Shown: positions 1 to 11,615, numbered from the stretch's first letter. The stretch: DNA of 64,000 nucleotides from Aliivibrio wodanis (GCA_000953695.1 LN554846.1:930001-994000), one strand, 5' to 3'. Program-made: numbers and translations. The notes: generated by a model not told the origin, from the sequence alone.

Positions 1-80
1 GTATACTGCGGCTGAGTTTCTGTTCTATCCCTTATTTTATATAGGGTTGGCGTGATTTTCATCTACTTATAAATAGAGTC

Positions 81-90
81 TTAATTAACA
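81..90 (-). promoter_or_regulatory. Candidate ArcA box upstream of sdhC
   Basis: On the minus strand these ten bases read TGTTAATTAA, an exact match to the 10-bp ArcA-P consensus as I recall it. The site is about 130 bp upstream of the sdhC start. ArcA repression of sdh under low oxygen is established in E. coli; its action here is inferred. The rest of positions 1-190 is AT-rich leader; a neighbouring gene to the left (gltA in E. coli) cannot be seen. Confidence 0.45.
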
Positions 91-212
91 ATTAGACAGT
101 ACAAAGAGATGTTGCTCACACGAAAAGTTGCTAAAATGTTAAATTTAGTCGCTTTGATAGCTCAGAGGTATCTATAACAATAAAATGCTCAATGGAGCTG
201 AGTGAGCCCCTT

Positions 213-593
213 GTGAAAGTTAAAAAGTCAAGACCTGTCAATCTAGATCTACAAACGATCCGTTTTCCCTTAACGGCTATCGCTTCTATTTTACATCGTG
301 TGAGTGGTGTAATTACTTTTGTTTCTGTTGGAATACTGCTTTGGTTATTAAACCTATCGCTTTCCTCGCCTATTGGATTTAAACAAGCTGCTGATTATGT
401 CGATGGCTTTTTTATTACCTTTATTCTATGGGGAATTCTAACTGCTCTGGCTTACCATATTGTGGTAGGTATTCGTCATTTATTGATGGATATGGGGCAT
501 TTTGAAGAGCTCGAATCAGGTACTCAAAGCGCTAAGGTTGCTTTTGCAATTACAGCAGTGTTATCTCTTTTAGCAGGAGTATTAATATGGTAG
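213..593 (+). CDS. sdhC: Succinate dehydrogenase cytochrome b556 subunit
   Basis: Membrane anchor subunit of complex II. It helps bind heme b and ubiquinone and passes electrons from SdhB to quinone in the inner membrane. The block [13 protein letters not shown] followed by [13 protein letters not shown]-type sequence (SILHR carries the quinone-site Ser and Arg) is nearly identical to E. coli SdhC, and [10 protein letters not shown] holds the conserved heme-ligand histidine region. Three membrane helices are evident. The longest frame begins at ATG 192, but that start has no good ribosome binding site. GTG 213 is preceded by GAGTGAG at about 6 bp and gives the normal N-terminus (KVKKSRPVN), so I prefer it; this choice is not certain. 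The end overlaps sdhD by 7 bp, indicating one operon. Confidence 0.95.
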   Translation: MKVKKSRPVNLDLQTIRFPLTAIASILHRVSGVITFVSVGILLWLLNLSLSSPIGFKQAADYVDGFFITFILWGILTALAYHIVVGIRHLLMDMGHFEELESGTQSAKVAFAITAVLSLLAGVLIW

Positions 594-934
594 CTAATGT
601 ATCTTCCTTTGGTCGTAACGGTGTTCACGATTTTATTTTAATTCGTGCTAGTGCGATCATTCTTACCCTCTACACATTTTATATTGTTGGTTTCTGTGTG
701 TTTGGCCCAGAATTAACTTACTTATCATGGACTAACTTCTTTGGTGGCATGTTCACTAAAGTCTTTACTCTGCTAGCGCTTTTTTCCATCATCATTCATG
801 CATGGATTGGCTTATGGCAAGTTCTCACTGATTATATCAAACCAGTAATGTTGCGTGCTCTGCTTCAACTTGGTTTAGTCTCAGTGTTATTAGGATATTT
901 CTTCTCTGGTTTAATTATTGTGTGGGGTGTGTAG
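587..934 (+). CDS. sdhD: Succinate dehydrogenase hydrophobic membrane anchor subunit
   Basis: Second membrane anchor of succinate dehydrogenase, pairing with SdhC to hold heme b and the ubiquinone site. At 115 residues it has the usual family length, with three hydrophobic helices. The N-terminal [15 protein letters not shown] and the [16 protein letters not shown] segment (conserved heme His and quinone-site Asp-Tyr) are typical. It overlaps sdhC by 7 bp, and its TAG stop shares a base with the GTG start of sdhA, so translation is probably coupled. Confidence 0.96.
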   Translation: MVANVSSFGRNGVHDFILIRASAIILTLYTFYIVGFCVFGPELTYLSWTNFFGGMFTKVFTLLALFSIIIHAWIGLWQVLTDYIKPVMLRALLQLGLVSVLLGYFFSGLIIVWGV

Positions 935-2700
935 TGAGCATTGCAGTTAGAGAATTTGATGCCGTGGTGATCGGCGCTGGTGGTGCAGGTATGCGAGCTG
1001 CATTACAAATTTCAGAGCAAGGCCTTTCATGTGCTTTGTTATCAAAAGTGTTTCCAACTCGTTCTCATACCGTGTCCGCACAAGGCGGAATTACCGTAGC
1101 TCTTGGTAATGCACATGAAGACCATTGGGAACAGCACATGTATGATACGGTTAAAGGTTCTGATTATATCGGTGACCAAGACGCTATCGAATACATGTGT
1201 AAAAATGGCCCAGAATCAGTAATTGAATTGGAGAAAATGGGTTTACCTTTTTCTCGTTTTGATGATGGAACTATTTACCAACGCCCATTTGGTGGTCAAT
1301 CTAAAAACTTTGGTGGTGAGCAAGCAGCACGAACAGCTGCAGCTGCAGACCGAACGGGTCATGCTCTTCTTCATACGTTGTACCAACAGAATATTAAGCA
1401 TAAAACGACGATTTTTTCAGAGTGGTATGCACTTGATCTAGTTAAAAATGAAGATGGTGCAATTTTAGGTTGTACTGCTCTTTGTATGGAAACTGGGGAA
1501 GTATGTTATTTCAAATCTAAAGCAACAATTCTAGCAACGGGTGGTGCGGGTCGTATTTACGCATCAACAACCAATGCACACATCAATACTGGTGATGGTG
1601 TTGGTATGGCAATTCGTGCTGGCGTTCCAATGCAAGATATTGAAATGTGGCAATTCCACCCAACGGGTATCGCAGGTGCAGGGGTTCTTGTAACTGAAGG
1701 CTGTCGTGGTGAAGGTGGTTACCTACTGAATAAAGATGGTGAACGCTTCATGGAGCGTTATGCTCCAAACGCGAAAGATCTAGCAGGCCGTGACGTTGTT
1801 GCTCGTTCAATGATGGTCGAAATCCGTGAAGGCCGTGGTTGTGATGGTCCTTGGGGTCCTCATATTAAGCTTAAATTGGATCATCTAGGTAAAGAAACGC
1901 TTGAATCTCGTTTACCTGGTGTGTGTGAGTTGTCTCGTACCTTTGCTCACGTAGATCCAGTAAAAGAACCAATCCCAGTAATTCCAACTTGTCATTACAT
2001 GATGGGTGGCGTACCAACACAAGTTTCAGGTCAGGCGATTAAACAAGATGACTCTGGTGCAGATGTTGAAATTCAAGGTTTATTTGCTTGTGGTGAAATC
2101 GCATCAGTATCTGTTCATGGGGCAAACCGTTTAGGTGGTAACTCATTACTTGATTTAGTCGTGTTTGGGCGTGCAACTGGTCTACACTTAGGTGAAACTT
2201 TGAAAAAGCAAGCAGAAGCAAAACCTGCGACTGATGCAGATATTGAAGCTTCACTTGAGCGTTACAATCGCTGGGAAAATAGTACAGGCGGTGAAGATCC
2301 AGTTCAAATTCGTAAAGACTTACAGCAATGTATGCAAAATAACTTCTCGGTATTCCGTGAAGGTGATGCAATGGCAAAAGGGCTTGAAGAACTAAAAGTG
2401 ATTCGTGAACGTCTTAAAAATGCGTATCTTGCAGATAAATCAACAGAGTTTAATACGCAGCGTATTGAGTGTTTAGAATTAGAAAACTTAATGGAAACAG
2501 CGTTTGCAACGGCAGTAGCGGCTAACTACCGTACTGAAAGTCGTGGTGCGCATGCTCGTTTCGACTTCCCTGAGCGTGATGATGCAAATTGGTTATGCCA
2601 CTCAGTATACAACCCTGAGACAGAATCAATGACTAAGCGTGGTGTAAACATGGAACCTATCCATCGTGAAGCATTTCCGCCTAAAGCGCGTACGTATTAA
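934..2700 (+). CDS. sdhA: Succinate dehydrogenase flavoprotein subunit
   Basis: Catalytic FAD subunit that oxidises succinate to fumarate in the TCA cycle on the cytoplasmic face of the membrane. The Rossmann motif [11 protein letters not shown] near residue 13, the [10 protein letters not shown] block with the FAD-linking histidine (His45 in E. coli numbering) and the active-site segments [15 protein letters not shown] and TCHYMMGG are all present. The frame is open from GTG 922, but GTG 934, which overlaps the sdhD stop, gives 588 residues, exactly the E. coli length and register, so 934 is chosen. sdhB follows after 14 bp. Confidence 0.97.
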   Translation: MSIAVREFDAVVIGAGGAGMRAALQISEQGLSCALLSKVFPTRSHTVSAQGGITVALGNAHEDHWEQHMYDTVKGSDYIGDQDAIEYMCKNGPESVIELEKMGLPFSRFDDGTIYQRPFGGQSKNFGGEQAARTAAAADRTGHALLHTLYQQNIKHKTTIFSEWYALDLVKNEDGAILGCTALCMETGEVCYFKSKATILATGGAGRIYASTTNAHINTGDGVGMAIRAGVPMQDIEMWQFHPTGIAGAGVLVTEGCRGEGGYLLNKDGERFMERYAPNAKDLAGRDVVARSMMVEIREGRGCDGPWGPHIKLKLDHLGKETLESRLPGVCELSRTFAHVDPVKEPIPVIPTCHYMMGGVPTQVSGQAIKQDDSGADVEIQGLFACGEIASVSVHGANRLGGNSLLDLVVFGRATGLHLGETLKKQAEAKPATDADIEASLERYNRWENSTGGEDPVQIRKDLQQCMQNNFSVFREGDAMAKGLEELKVIRERLKNAYLADKSTEFNTQRIECLELENLMETAFATAVAANYRTESRGAHARFDFPERDDANWLCHSVYNPETESMTKRGVNMEPIHREAFPPKARTY

Positions 2701-2714
2701 GAGAGGGAAGAAAG

Positions 2715-3428
2715 ATGAAATTAAATTTTTCAATCTACCGTTATAACCCAGATGTAGATAATGCTCCTCATATGAAGGCGTATACGTTAGAAGTAGAAGA
2801 AGGCTCAGATATGATGGTGCTTGATGCACTTATCCTACTTAAAGAGCAAGATCCTACTTTATCATTCCGTCGTTCATGCCGTGAAGGTGTGTGTGGTTCT
2901 GATGGTTTGAACATGAACGGTAAAAATGGCTTGGCTTGTGTTACGCCATTATCGGATTTGATTGGTAGCGGTGATCTTATTATTCGCCCGTTACCAGGAC
3001 TTCCTGTTGTTCGTGATCTTATTGTCGATATGGCGCAGTTCTATGAGAACTATGAGAAGGTGAAGCCATTCTTAATTGATGATGGTGCTACCCCTCCCTC
3101 AAGAGAGAACTTACAGTCTCCAGAAGAGCGCGAGCATTTAGATGGCTTGTATGAATGTATTATGTGCGCATGTTGTACAACATCATGCCCATCATTCTGG
3201 TGGAACCCAGATAAATTCATCGGACCAGCAGGTCTACTTGCAGCATACCGTTGGTTAATTGATAGTCGTGATACAGCGACAAATGAACGTTTGTCTAATT
3301 TAGATGATGCTTTCAGTGTTTTTCGTTGCCATGGCATAATGAATTGTGTAAGTGTATGTCCTAAAGGGTTAAACCCAACAAAAGCAATTGGTCATATAAA
3401 AACGATGCTTTTGAAAAAAGCGGTATAA
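2715..3428 (+). CDS. sdhB: Succinate dehydrogenase iron-sulfur subunit
   Basis: Electron-transfer subunit of complex II carrying three Fe-S clusters between the SdhA FAD and quinone. The plant-type 2Fe-2S site is at Cys55, Cys60, Asp63 and Cys75. The 4Fe-4S site is in CIMCACCTTSC (Cys148, 151, 154, 158), and the 3Fe-4S site uses Cys158-region partners in CHGIMNCVSVCPKGLNP. The 237 residues match the family. Its ribosome binding site GAGGGAAGA lies just before the ATG. It closes sdhCDAB; sucA follows after 107 bp. Confidence 0.97.
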   Translation: MKLNFSIYRYNPDVDNAPHMKAYTLEVEEGSDMMVLDALILLKEQDPTLSFRRSCREGVCGSDGLNMNGKNGLACVTPLSDLIGSGDLIIRPLPGLPVVRDLIVDMAQFYENYEKVKPFLIDDGATPPSRENLQSPEEREHLDGLYECIMCACCTTSCPSFWWNPDKFIGPAGLLAAYRWLIDSRDTATNERLSNLDDAFSVFRCHGIMNCVSVCPKGLNPTKAIGHIKTMLLKKAV

Positions 3429-3483
3429 CTATTATCTCCTCAATTAATACATGACTACTCATATATTAGTTGAGGTTTATAAG

Positions 3484-3502
3484 CCCGGCAGAAAAGACCG
3501 GG
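3484..3502 (+). other. Small hairpin between sdhB and sucA
   Basis: CCCGG at 3484-3488 pairs with CCGGG at 3498-3502 around a 9-base loop. No U-run follows, so it is not a classic terminator. It lies about 35 bp before sucA and could stabilise mRNA or tune sdh/suc expression; function is unproven. Confidence 0.4.
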
Positions 3503-3535
3503 ATAGACGTGAAACTACTGGATTAAGGGAAAATA

Positions 3536-6352
3536 ATGCAGAATAGCGTGATGAAGGCATGGTTTGAGTCTTCACATTTAGCTGGCGCTAATGCAACGTA
3601 CGTAGAAGATCTCTACGAACTCTATCTCAGTGACCCGGAAATCGTTAGCGATGAATGGAGAGAAGTTTTTGATACGCTTCCAGTTGAAAGTACTGGTGTA
3701 TCTGAGCAGGCCCATTCCCCTGTACGAGAATATTTCCGTCGTCTTGCGAAAGAAACAAAGCAAGTTAGTGCTCAAGTTAATGATCCAGATGTAGATGCTA
3801 AACAAGTAAGAGTATTGCAGTTAATCAATGCATACCGTTTTCGTGGTCATCAAAATGCAAATTTAGACCCATTAGCGCTACAACAACATGAATATGTTGC
3901 TGAATTAGAACCTTCTTTTCATAATTTAAATGACGAAGATTTTGCAGAAACGTTCAATGTAGGTTCTTTTGCTTCAGGGCAAGAGACAATGAAACTCTCA
4001 GATCTGTATAAAGCATTACGTGGTACTTACTGTGGTTCAGTAGGTGCTGAGTACATGCATATCACGAATACTGAAGAGAAGCGTTGGATCCAACATCGTT
4101 TAGAATCTGTAGCAGGTAATCCAACTTTTACAGATCAAGAGAAACTAACATTTCTTGAAGAATTAACAGCAGCAGAAGGCCTAGAGCGATATTTAGGCGC
4201 TAAATTCCCAGGTGCGAAGCGATTCTCATTGGAAGGTGGCGATGCCATGGTTCCAATGGTGAAAGAAATTATTCGTCGTGCTGGTGAAAATGGTGGTCGT
4301 GAAGTCGTAATTGGTATGGCTCACCGTGGCCGATTGAACATGCTTATTAATGTTCTAGGTAAAAAACCTCAAGATTTATTTGATGAATTTGCGGGCAAAC
4401 ATGGTGAATCATGGGGAACTGGCGATGTTAAATATCACCAAGGCTTCTCTTCTGATTTTGCAACAGCAGGTGGTAATGTACATTTAGCGTTAGCATTTAA
4501 CCCCTCTCACCTTGAAATTGTTAACCCTGTGGTTATCGGTTCGGTTCGTGCTCGTCAAGATCGTTTAAACGATACCACTGGTGATAAAGTCATTCCTATT
4601 ACTATTCATGGTGACTCTGCGATTGCGGGGCAAGGTGTAGTAGCTGAAACATTTAATATGTCTCAGGCTCGCGCATTCCAAGTGGGTGGTACGGTTCGTA
4701 TTGTTATTAATAACCAAGTTGGTTTTACGACATCGAATCCAAAAGATACACGTTCAACACAATATTGTACTGATATTGCAAAAATGGTTCAGGCTCCAAT
4801 CTTCCATGTTAATGCTGATGATCCAGAAGCTGTCGCTTTCGTAACTCGTATTGCTTTGGATTACAGAAATGAATTCAAACGTGATGTTGTGATTGATTTA
4901 GTTTGTTACCGTCGTCATGGGCACAATGAAGCTGATGAGCCAAATGCAACACAGCCATTGATGTATCAAAAAATTAAAAAACATCCGACACCTCGTAAAA
5001 TTTACGCAGATACGTTAGTTGAACGTCAAGAGCTTGGATTAGAAACAACAACCCAATTAATTAATGAATACCGTGATGCACTCGATCATGGTGAAGTTGT
5101 TGTTAAAGAATGGCGTCCAATGCAGTTGCATAATGTAGATTGGTCACCGTTTATTGGTCATGACTGGAATATGGAGTGGGCAAATGAGTTTGACAAAGAG
5201 CGTCTACTTGAGCTTGGTCAACGTGTTTGTCAGTATCCAGAAAGTCATAAATTACACAGCCGTGTGAATAAGATGTGTAACGACCGTGTATCTATGGTCG
5301 CTGGTGAAAAAGCAATTGACTGGGGTATGGCAGAAACATTGGCTTATGCAACTCTGGTCGATGAAGGTAAGCGCATTCGTATTACCGGTCAAGATTCTGG
5401 GCGTGGTACATTCTTCCATCGTCATGCTGTTCTCCATAACCAATTAGATGCAAGCACTTATGTGCCTTTGGCTAATATTCATGATAAGCAAGGTCCATTC
5501 GAAGTGCATGATTCTGTACTATCAGAAGCGGCAGTACTTGCGTTTGAATACGGTTATGCAACGGCTGAGCCTGGTGGTTTAACGATTTGGGAAGCACAAT
5601 TTGGTGATTTTGCTAACTGTGCTCAAGTTGTTATTGATCAATTTATTTCATCGGGTGAACAAAAGTGGGGCCGTATGTGTGGTCTTACAATGCTGTTACC
5701 ACATGGCTATGAAGGCCAAGGACCAGAGCATTCATCTGCACGACTTGAGCGCTTCTTACAAATGTGTGCTGAACAAAATATGCAAGTGGTGGTTCCATCG
5801 ACACCTGCACAGGTTTACCACATGTTACGACGCCAAGTTGTACGTCCAATGCGTCGCCCATTGATTGTAATGTCACCTAAATCATTACTTCGTCATCCAT
5901 TGTGTACATCGTCATTAGAAGACCTAGCAGAAGGCACTTTTCAATCAGCGATTCCAGAGATTGATAGGCTAGACCCAGCACAAGTAAAACGTGTCGTGTT
6001 CTGTTCGGGTAAGGTATATTTTGACCTACTAGAACAGCGTCGTCTGAATGAACAAAATGATGTTGCGATTGTTCGCATTGAACAACTTTACCCATTCCCT
6101 AAAGAAGAAGTAGAAGCTGCTATCGCACAATACACGAATGTAGTGGATTATGTTTGGTGTCAAGAAGAGCCTCAAAACCAAGGCGCTTGGTACTCAAGCC
6201 AACATAACTTCCGTTCGGCATTACCAAACAATGCAATCTTACATTATGCAGGACGTCCGGCATCTGCCTCTCCGGCAGTTGGCTATATGTCAGTGCACGT
6301 GAAACAACAAAAAGCGTTAGTTGAAGACGCTCTGACCCTAAATAAGAACTAG
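3536..6352 (+). CDS. sucA: 2-oxoglutarate dehydrogenase E1 component
   Basis: Thiamine-diphosphate-dependent decarboxylase that takes 2-oxoglutarate and transfers the succinyl group to the lipoyl arm of SucB, in the cytoplasmic OGDH complex. The 938 residues fit the family (E. coli about 933). The N-terminal E2-binding stretch ([19 protein letters not shown]) is conserved. The ThDP-binding region includes [21 protein letters not shown] and [18 protein letters not shown], and the C-terminal transketolase-like half has EAQFGDFAN and [16 protein letters not shown]. The start is supported by AAGGGAAA upstream. sucB begins 19 bp downstream. Confidence 0.97.
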   Translation: MQNSVMKAWFESSHLAGANATYVEDLYELYLSDPEIVSDEWREVFDTLPVESTGVSEQAHSPVREYFRRLAKETKQVSAQVNDPDVDAKQVRVLQLINAYRFRGHQNANLDPLALQQHEYVAELEPSFHNLNDEDFAETFNVGSFASGQETMKLSDLYKALRGTYCGSVGAEYMHITNTEEKRWIQHRLESVAGNPTFTDQEKLTFLEELTAAEGLERYLGAKFPGAKRFSLEGGDAMVPMVKEIIRRAGENGGREVVIGMAHRGRLNMLINVLGKKPQDLFDEFAGKHGESWGTGDVKYHQGFSSDFATAGGNVHLALAFNPSHLEIVNPVVIGSVRARQDRLNDTTGDKVIPITIHGDSAIAGQGVVAETFNMSQARAFQVGGTVRIVINNQVGFTTSNPKDTRSTQYCTDIAKMVQAPIFHVNADDPEAVAFVTRIALDYRNEFKRDVVIDLVCYRRHGHNEADEPNATQPLMYQKIKKHPTPRKIYADTLVERQELGLETTTQLINEYRDALDHGEVVVKEWRPMQLHNVDWSPFIGHDWNMEWANEFDKERLLELGQRVCQYPESHKLHSRVNKMCNDRVSMVAGEKAIDWGMAETLAYATLVDEGKRIRITGQDSGRGTFFHRHAVLHNQLDASTYVPLANIHDKQGPFEVHDSVLSEAAVLAFEYGYATAEPGGLTIWEAQFGDFANCAQVVIDQFISSGEQKWGRMCGLTMLLPHGYEGQGPEHSSARLERFLQMCAEQNMQVVVPSTPAQVYHMLRRQVVRPMRRPLIVMSPKSLLRHPLCTSSLEDLAEGTFQSAIPEIDRLDPAQVKRVVFCSGKVYFDLLEQRRLNEQNDVAIVRIEQLYPFPKEEVEAAIAQYTNVVDYVWCQEEPQNQGAWYSSQHNFRSALPNNAILHYAGRPASASPAVGYMSVHVKQQKALVEDALTLNKN

Positions 6353-6371
6353 AAAGTATAGGAAAACGGAT

Positions 6372-7583
6372 ATGACAATCGAAATTCTGGTTCCAGATTT
6401 ACCTGAATCTGTAGCAGACGCTACTGTAGCAACATGGCATAAAAAACCTGGTGATGCAGTTGAGCGTGACGAAATACTTGTAGACATTGAAACGGACAAA
6501 GTGGTTCTAGAAGTACCAGCGCCTGAAGCTGGTGTACTAGAAGCGATTTTAGAAGAAGATGGTGCAACGGTTCTTTCTAAGCAATTAATTGCACGTCTTA
6601 AGCCGGGTGCAGTTGTTGGAGAACCAACAAAAGATGTAACAAATGATACTCAACCTTCTCCTGATAAGCGCCATACTGCTTCTTTATCTGAAGAGAGTAA
6701 TGATGCTTTAAGCCCTGCAGTTCGTCGTCTTTTAGGTGAGCATGATATTGCTTCATCCGATGTGAAAGGCACTGGTGTTGGTGGCCGTATTACTCGTGAA
6801 GATGTTGATGCACACGTTGCAGCATTAAAAGCAGCACCAAAAGCTGAAAAATCAGCGGAAGTGCCAGCAGAAGCGTTAGCACATCGTAGTCAAAAGCGCG
6901 TGCCAATGACGCGTCTTCGTAAAACAGTAGCAAGACGTCTGTTAGAAGCAAAAAATAACACAGCAATGCTAACAACGTTTAATGAAGTAAACATGAAGCC
7001 AATCATGGAACTTCGTAAGCAGTATCAAGAGCAGTTTGAAAAGCGTCATGGTACACGTTTAGGTTTCATGTCTTTCTATGTGAAAGCGGTAACTGAAGCA
7101 CTTAAACGCTACCCTGAAGTGAATGCATCAATTGATGGCGATGATATTGTTTATCATAACTATTTTGATATCAGCATGGCGGTATCAACGCCGCGTGGTT
7201 TGGTAACTCCAGTACTTAAGGACTGTGATGCACTTGGCTTTGCTGATATTGAAAAAGGGATCAAAGAGCTTGCAATCAAAGGCCGTGATGGAAAATTAGC
7301 GGTTGAAGATTTAATCGGTGGTAACTTTACTATTACCAATGGTGGTGTATTTGGTTCGCTTATGTCGACACCAATTATTAACCCACCACAAGCAGCAATT
7401 CTAGGTATGCATAAAATCCAAGACCGCCCAATGGCAGTTAATGGAAAGGTAGAAATTCTACCAATGATGTACCTTGCTTTATCTTATGACCACCGTCTAA
7501 TCGATGGTCGTGAATCAGTAGGTTTCCTAGTAACGATTAAAGAGTTACTTGAAGATCCTGCTCGTTTACTACTAGACGTTTAA
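6372..7583 (+). CDS. sucB: Dihydrolipoyl succinyltransferase (OGDH E2)
   Basis: E2 core of 2-oxoglutarate dehydrogenase, which transfers succinyl from lipoyllysine to CoA. It has an N-terminal lipoyl domain with the lipoylated lysine at about 43 (ETDKVVLEV), a peripheral subunit-binding domain at about residues 112-148 ([13 protein letters not shown]...[11 protein letters not shown]), and a C-terminal acyltransferase domain ending in [10 protein letters not shown] with catalytic His374 and Asp378. The 403 residues are normal. E3 (lpd) is not in this window; it normally sits with the pyruvate dehydrogenase genes. Confidence 0.97.
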   Translation: MTIEILVPDLPESVADATVATWHKKPGDAVERDEILVDIETDKVVLEVPAPEAGVLEAILEEDGATVLSKQLIARLKPGAVVGEPTKDVTNDTQPSPDKRHTASLSEESNDALSPAVRRLLGEHDIASSDVKGTGVGGRITREDVDAHVAALKAAPKAEKSAEVPAEALAHRSQKRVPMTRLRKTVARRLLEAKNNTAMLTTFNEVNMKPIMELRKQYQEQFEKRHGTRLGFMSFYVKAVTEALKRYPEVNASIDGDDIVYHNYFDISMAVSTPRGLVTPVLKDCDALGFADIEKGIKELAIKGRDGKLAVEDLIGGNFTITNGGVFGSLMSTPIINPPQAAILGMHKIQDRPMAVNGKVEILPMMYLALSYDHRLIDGRESVGFLVTIKELLEDPARLLLDV

Positions 7584-7607
7584 TCGTAAACTTTTAGTTA
7601 TAAACAA

Positions 7608-7631
7608 AGGCTGCCATGCTCACGGCAGCCT
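7608..7631 (+). terminator. Hairpin between sucB and sucC (possible attenuator)
   Basis: A perfect 8-bp stem AGGCTGCC/GGCAGCCT with an 8-base loop lies 25 bp after the sucB stop. It is followed by a weak, interrupted T tract (CTTATTC), so at most partial termination is expected. The 152-bp sucB-sucC gap is the largest in the suc group and could allow sucCD to be set separately. Confidence 0.5.
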
Positions 7632-7735
7632 CTTATTCAACTTCATTATTGGATAAAAATAGAAAGATGCCTTAGAGCGTCTTAGGACATTAAAAATTCC
7701 CATTAAAGGGAATAACATAAAATGGATAGAACATA

Positions 7736-8902
7736 ATGAACTTACATGAATATCAAGCAAAGCAACTGTTTGCTGAATATGGCCTTCCTGTACCTGAAGG
7801 TTACGCATGCGATACAGCACAAGAAGCTTTTGAAGCAGCAGGACGAATCAGTACTGCTAAGAAAGTAGTAAAATGTCAAGTACACGCCGGTGGCCGTGGT
7901 AAAGCGGGTGGTGTTGAACTGCATGATACGAAAGAAGGCGTTAAAGAGTTCGCTCAAAAGTGGCTAGGTAAAAATCTAGTGACTTTCCAAACTGATGCTA
8001 ACGGCCAACCAGTAACTAAAGTTTTGGTTGAAGAAGCATCAAATATTGCAAATGAATTATATTTAGGTGCGGTTGTTGACCGTGCTACGCGTCGCATCGT
8101 TTTCATGGCATCTACTGAAGGTGGTGTGGATATCGAGAAGATTGCAGAAGAAACGCCAGAGTTAATTCACCAAGCTGCGATTGATCCATTAGTTGGACCT
8201 CAAGCTTTCCAAGGTCGTGAATTAGCATTTAAATTGGGTCTTGTTGGTGATCAAATTAAGCAATTTGTTAAGATCTTCTTAGGTCTTGGCAACATGTTTG
8301 CTCAGTACGATTTAGCTCTACTGGAAATTAATCCTCTTGTTGTGACAGCAGAAGGTAATCTTCTATGTCTAGATGGTAAAATTAACATTGATTCAAATGC
8401 AATGTACCGTCAACCAAAACTGCGTGAAATGCATGATCCATCTCAAGAAGATGAGCGCGAAGCGCATGCTGCACAGTGGGAATTAAACTACGTTGCTCTT
8501 GATGGTAGCATTGGTTGTATGGTTAACGGTGCTGGTCTTGCTATGGGCACAATGGACATCGTAAATCTACATGGTGGCCAACCTGCTAATTTCCTTGATG
8601 TTGGCGGCGGTGCGACAAAAGAGCGAGTAACTGAAGCGTTCAAAATCATTCTATCAGACAGCAATGTTAAAGCCGTTCTAGTAAACATCTTTGGTGGTAT
8701 TGTACGTTGTGACCTAATTGCAGATGGCATCATCGGTGCTGTTGAAGAAGTGGGTGTAGAAGTTCCTGTTGTTGTTCGCCTTGAAGGTAACAACGCACCA
8801 CTTGGTTCACAAAAACTGGCTGAAAGTGGCCTAAATATCATTGCGGCTACTTCATTAACTGAAGCGGCTGAAAAAGTTGTTGCTGCTGCGGAGGGCAAAT
8901 AA
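7736..8902 (+). CDS. sucC: Succinyl-CoA synthetase beta subunit (ADP-forming)
   Basis: Converts succinyl-CoA, phosphate and ADP to succinate, CoA and ATP together with SucD. It has an N-terminal ATP-grasp domain beginning [22 protein letters not shown] with the [15 protein letters not shown] nucleotide-binding loop, and a C-terminal ligase/CoA domain with [13 protein letters not shown] and [10 protein letters not shown]. The 388 residues equal the E. coli length. The stop and the sucD start overlap as TAATG. Confidence 0.97.
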   Translation: MNLHEYQAKQLFAEYGLPVPEGYACDTAQEAFEAAGRISTAKKVVKCQVHAGGRGKAGGVELHDTKEGVKEFAQKWLGKNLVTFQTDANGQPVTKVLVEEASNIANELYLGAVVDRATRRIVFMASTEGGVDIEKIAEETPELIHQAAIDPLVGPQAFQGRELAFKLGLVGDQIKQFVKIFLGLGNMFAQYDLALLEINPLVVTAEGNLLCLDGKINIDSNAMYRQPKLREMHDPSQEDEREAHAAQWELNYVALDGSIGCMVNGAGLAMGTMDIVNLHGGQPANFLDVGGGATKERVTEAFKIILSDSNVKAVLVNIFGGIVRCDLIADGIIGAVEEVGVEVPVVVRLEGNNAPLGSQKLAESGLNIIAATSLTEAAEKVVAAAEGK

Positions 8903-9774
8903 TGTCTGTACTAATTAATAAAGATACAAAAGTTATCTGCCAAGGTTTTACTGGTGGTCAAGGTACGTTCCACTCTGAGCAAGCACTTGATTACGGAACA
9001 AAAATGGTTGGTGGCGTATCACCAGGCAAAGGCGGTCAAGTTCATCTTGGTCTACCTGTATTTAACACCGTTCGTGATGCTGTTGAAGCAACTGGCGCAA
9101 CGGCTTCTGTTATTTATGTACCGGCTCCTTTCTGTAAAGACGCAATCCTTGAAGCAATCGATGCGGGCATTAAGCTTATCGTAACGATTACAGAAGGCAT
9201 TCCAACACTTGATCTTCTTGACGTTAAAGTTCGTTTAGATGCTGAAGGCGTAGTAATGATTGGTCCTAACTGTCCGGGTGTTATCACTCCTGATGAATGT
9301 AAGATTGGTATCATGCCTGGTCACATTCATAAGAAAGGTAAAGTTGGTATCGTATCTCGTTCAGGTACGCTGACTTATGAAGCAGTTAAGCAAACAACAG
9401 ATGAAGGCTTTGGACAATCAACGTGTGTTGGTATCGGTGGTGACCCAATTCCTGGTTCAAACTTCATTGATATCTTAAAACTGTTCCAAGAAGATCCAGA
9501 AACAGAAGCAATTGTAATGATTGGTGAGATCGGCGGAACAGCGGAAGAAGAAGCTGCTGAGTTTATTAAGCACAATGTTACAAAACCAGTTGTATCTTAC
9601 ATTGCAGGTGTTACTGCTCCTCCTGGTAAGCGTATGGGCCATGCCGGTGCGATTATTTCTGGTGGTAAAGGTACGGCTGAAGATAAGTTTGCAGCCCTTG
9701 AAGCCGCAGGTGTTAAAACAGTAAAAAGCCTTGCTGATATCGGTAAAGCACTTCGTGAAGTGACTGGTTGGTAA
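8902..9774 (+). CDS. sucD: Succinyl-CoA synthetase alpha subunit
   Basis: CoA-binding alpha subunit whose phosphohistidine carries the high-energy phosphate. It has an N-terminal CoA-binding Rossmann domain ([17 protein letters not shown]), the IGPNCPGVI segment and the active-site histidine at about residue 247 in GHAGAII. At 290 residues it is full length. It is coupled to sucC by a one-base overlap and is the last gene of the operon before a strong terminator. Confidence 0.97.
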   Translation: MSVLINKDTKVICQGFTGGQGTFHSEQALDYGTKMVGGVSPGKGGQVHLGLPVFNTVRDAVEATGATASVIYVPAPFCKDAILEAIDAGIKLIVTITEGIPTLDLLDVKVRLDAEGVVMIGPNCPGVITPDECKIGIMPGHIHKKGKVGIVSRSGTLTYEAVKQTTDEGFGQSTCVGIGGDPIPGSNFIDILKLFQEDPETEAIVMIGEIGGTAEEEAAEFIKHNVTKPVVSYIAGVTAPPGKRMGHAGAIISGGKGTAEDKFAALEAAGVKTVKSLADIGKALREVTGW

Positions 9775-9802
9775 TAACGACTAAGCTCTAAAGAATAAAA
9801 TA

Positions 9803-9838
9803 AAACCCCGAACTCTAACGAGTTTGGGGTTTCTTTTT
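9803..9838 (+). terminator. Rho-independent terminator of sdh-suc operon
   Basis: A 13-bp stem runs from AAACCCCGAACTC (9803-9815) to GAGTTTGGGGTTT (9820-9832), with one G.U pair and the four-base loop TAAC. It is followed by CTTTTTAT. It lies 28 bp beyond the sucD stop. Confidence 0.9.
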
Positions 9839-9864
9839 ATTTGTAGTAATACTCATGCTTTGTA

Positions 9865-10026
9865 ATACCATTGCCATTAATTAAATGGTCTATTTATTAC
9901 GCAGGAAAACCACTTAAGAGCAAGGCAAAAATTCTGATAAGTAGTTATTCTACTTAAATAATTTTTAACGAAGCTATTATGTGATTTAACCAGTAATAAT
10001 GATTAGAGAATTACTGGAATTGGTAT
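9865..10026. mobile_element. MITE-like element, 162 bp
   Basis: The segment is bounded by imperfect 18-bp terminal inverted repeats, ATACCATTGCCATTAATT at the left (9865-9882) and its partner ATACCAATTCCAGTAATT read inward on the minus strand (10009-10026), 15 of 18 matching. An inner hairpin pairs CCAGTAAT (9990-9997) with ATTACTGG (10010-10017). There is no open frame. It occupies the gap between the sucD terminator and the end of znuB. I recall similar intergenic repeats in vibrios, but no second copy is in this window, so mobility is an inference. Confidence 0.6.
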
Positions 10027-10034
10027 AAACATGA

Positions 10035-10820
10035 TTATTGGGTAGATTTCTTTAGCTGACTTAGCATAAAGATAGCAGCTCCAGAAACAACCACAGAAGG
10101 ACCTGCTGGAGTATCGTAGTGCCATGACAGGGCTAAACCTGCGATAACTGCAATACAACCAAAAATAGAAGCCAGTAAAACCATTTGTTCAGGTGATCGA
10201 GAAAAACGTCTAGCGGTTGCCGCAGGAATGATAAGTAATGACGTAATGATCAATGCCCCAACAAATTTCATCGAAATAGCAATAACTAACCCAACCATTA
10301 GCATTAAGACTAAACGCATTAAATCTACATTTACTCCCTCAACTTGAGCTAATTCTTCACTAATCGTTGACGATAATAGTGGTCGCCATACGATGTATAT
10401 CAAACCTAAAACAATGATAACGCCTGTATAAATATAAATTAAGTCATCATAAGTAACGGCAAGTAAATCACCAAACAAATAAGACATTAAATCGACTCGA
10501 ACATTATCGAGGAAGCTAACAGCAACTAAGCCTAATGATAGAGAACTATGAGCTAAAATGCCGAGTAAGGTATCAGTTGCTACTAAACGTTGCTTTTGCA
10601 GAGTAACTAATAATAATGCAATGGCTACACAGCACACGATTAAAGCAAGATTTAAATTAATATCGAATAAAAAACCAAGTGATAACCCTAATAAAGAAGC
10701 ATGAGCGAGAGTATCACCGAAATAAGCCATTTTTCGCCAGACAACAAAAGAACCTAGAGGGCCTGCAAGTAGCGCAATACCAAGCCCTGCTAACAGAGAT
10801 GGAAGTAAGAATTCAATCAT
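10035..10820 (-). CDS. znuB: Zinc ABC transporter permease
   Basis: Inner-membrane channel of the high-affinity ZnuABC zinc importer. The 261 residues form a mostly hydrophobic ABC-3 family protein with about seven to eight helices. It opens with [45 protein letters not shown], cited here only as the conserved start (key residues WRKMAYFGD and AHASL), and contains the coupling-helix-like EGVNVD region. It lies 2 bp after znuC in the same minus-strand operon, divergent from znuA. Confidence 0.95.
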   Translation of the reverse strand: MIEFLLPSLLAGLGIALLAGPLGSFVVWRKMAYFGDTLAHASLLGLSLGFLFDINLNLALIVCCVAIALLLVTLQKQRLVATDTLLGILAHSSLSLGLVAVSFLDNVRVDLMSYLFGDLLAVTYDDLIYIYTGVIIVLGLIYIVWRPLLSSTISEELAQVEGVNVDLMRLVLMLMVGLVIAISMKFVGALIITSLLIIPAATARRFSRSPEQMVLLASIFGCIAVIAGLALSWHYDTPAGPSVVVSGAAIFMLSQLKKSTQ

Positions 10821-10822
10821 GA

Positions 10823-11587
10823 TTATGCCTTTTTATTTTTACTGCAGCATGAGCCATCGCTTGGCTCACCAGATAAATCATGGTCATGGCGATGGTCATG
10901 ATGATAAAACGCTAATTGTTGATCTCGTTGTTGGCCAAATAAAGCAATGTATTTGGGGTGTTTAGAGATAGATTCAGGCGCACCGGAACAACAAATATGG
11001 TGTTGCAAACAAATCACCTCATCGGTTTTTGCCATTACAAGATGCAAGTCATGAGAAACCATAAAAACAGCGCAATTGAAACGATGACGAATTGACTCGA
11101 TTAGCGCATATAAACTGATTTGACCTTGAACATCGACACCTTGTGCTGGCTCATCAAGTACAAGTAGATCAGGGCGCTGCAATAAGGCTCTTGCTAATAA
11201 AACACGTTGAGATTCACCACCAGATAATTTATGCATATTAGAGCGAAGAAGGTGTTCGGCTTCAACCAATTTTAAAGCATCAAGGTGCTCTTGTTGGCTA
11301 TATTTTCCTGCTAACTTTAAAAAACCTTGAACAGAAAGAGGGAGTGAATCATTCAAATGTAATTTTTGAGGGACATAACCAACTCGAAGCTTCTTGTTTC
11401 GTTGAATTAATCCACTTGTTGGTTTTTGTAAGCCCAGAATGGCTTTCACTAATGTGGATTTTCCAGCACCATTTGGGCCAATAAGCGTAATTATCTTATT
11501 TGGTTCAATAGTTAAAGAGACATTATCGAGGACATGGCGGTCATCAAAGACAACGCAAACATCTTGTAAAGTGAGTAAAGTAGTCAT
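10823..11587 (-). CDS. znuC: Zinc ABC transporter ATP-binding protein
   Basis: ATPase that powers zinc import. Walker [10 protein letters not shown] is at residues 37-45, the ABC signature [19 protein letters not shown] in the middle, Walker [13 protein letters not shown], and the H-loop VSHDLH. The C-terminus carries a histidine-rich tail (HHDHRHDHD) and a CC pair, as often seen in ZnuC and likely able to bind zinc. The Zur operator lies between this gene and znuA, so both directions are probably repressed by Zur when zinc is plentiful. Confidence 0.96.
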   Translation of the reverse strand: MTTLLTLQDVCVVFDDRHVLDNVSLTIEPNKIITLIGPNGAGKSTLVKAILGLQKPTSGLIQRNKKLRVGYVPQKLHLNDSLPLSVQGFLKLAGKYSQQEHLDALKLVEAEHLLRSNMHKLSGGESQRVLLARALLQRPDLLVLDEPAQGVDVQGQISLYALIESIRHRFNCAVFMVSHDLHLVMAKTDEVICLQHHICCSGAPESISKHPKYIALFGQQRDQQLAFYHHDHRHDHDLSGEPSDGSCCSKNKKA

Positions 11588-11615
11588 TATTAAATAAGAG
11601 TCGTTTGCAATTAGT

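Noticed and set aside
2039-2377. 112-residue minus-strand frame inside sdhA
   Set aside because: His/Leu-rich shadow of a conserved gene.
8488-8898. 136-residue open frame on the minus strand inside sucC
   Set aside because: It is antisense to a highly conserved gene; its Ser/Thr/Pro-rich composition is typical of shadow frames, and it has no ribosome binding site.
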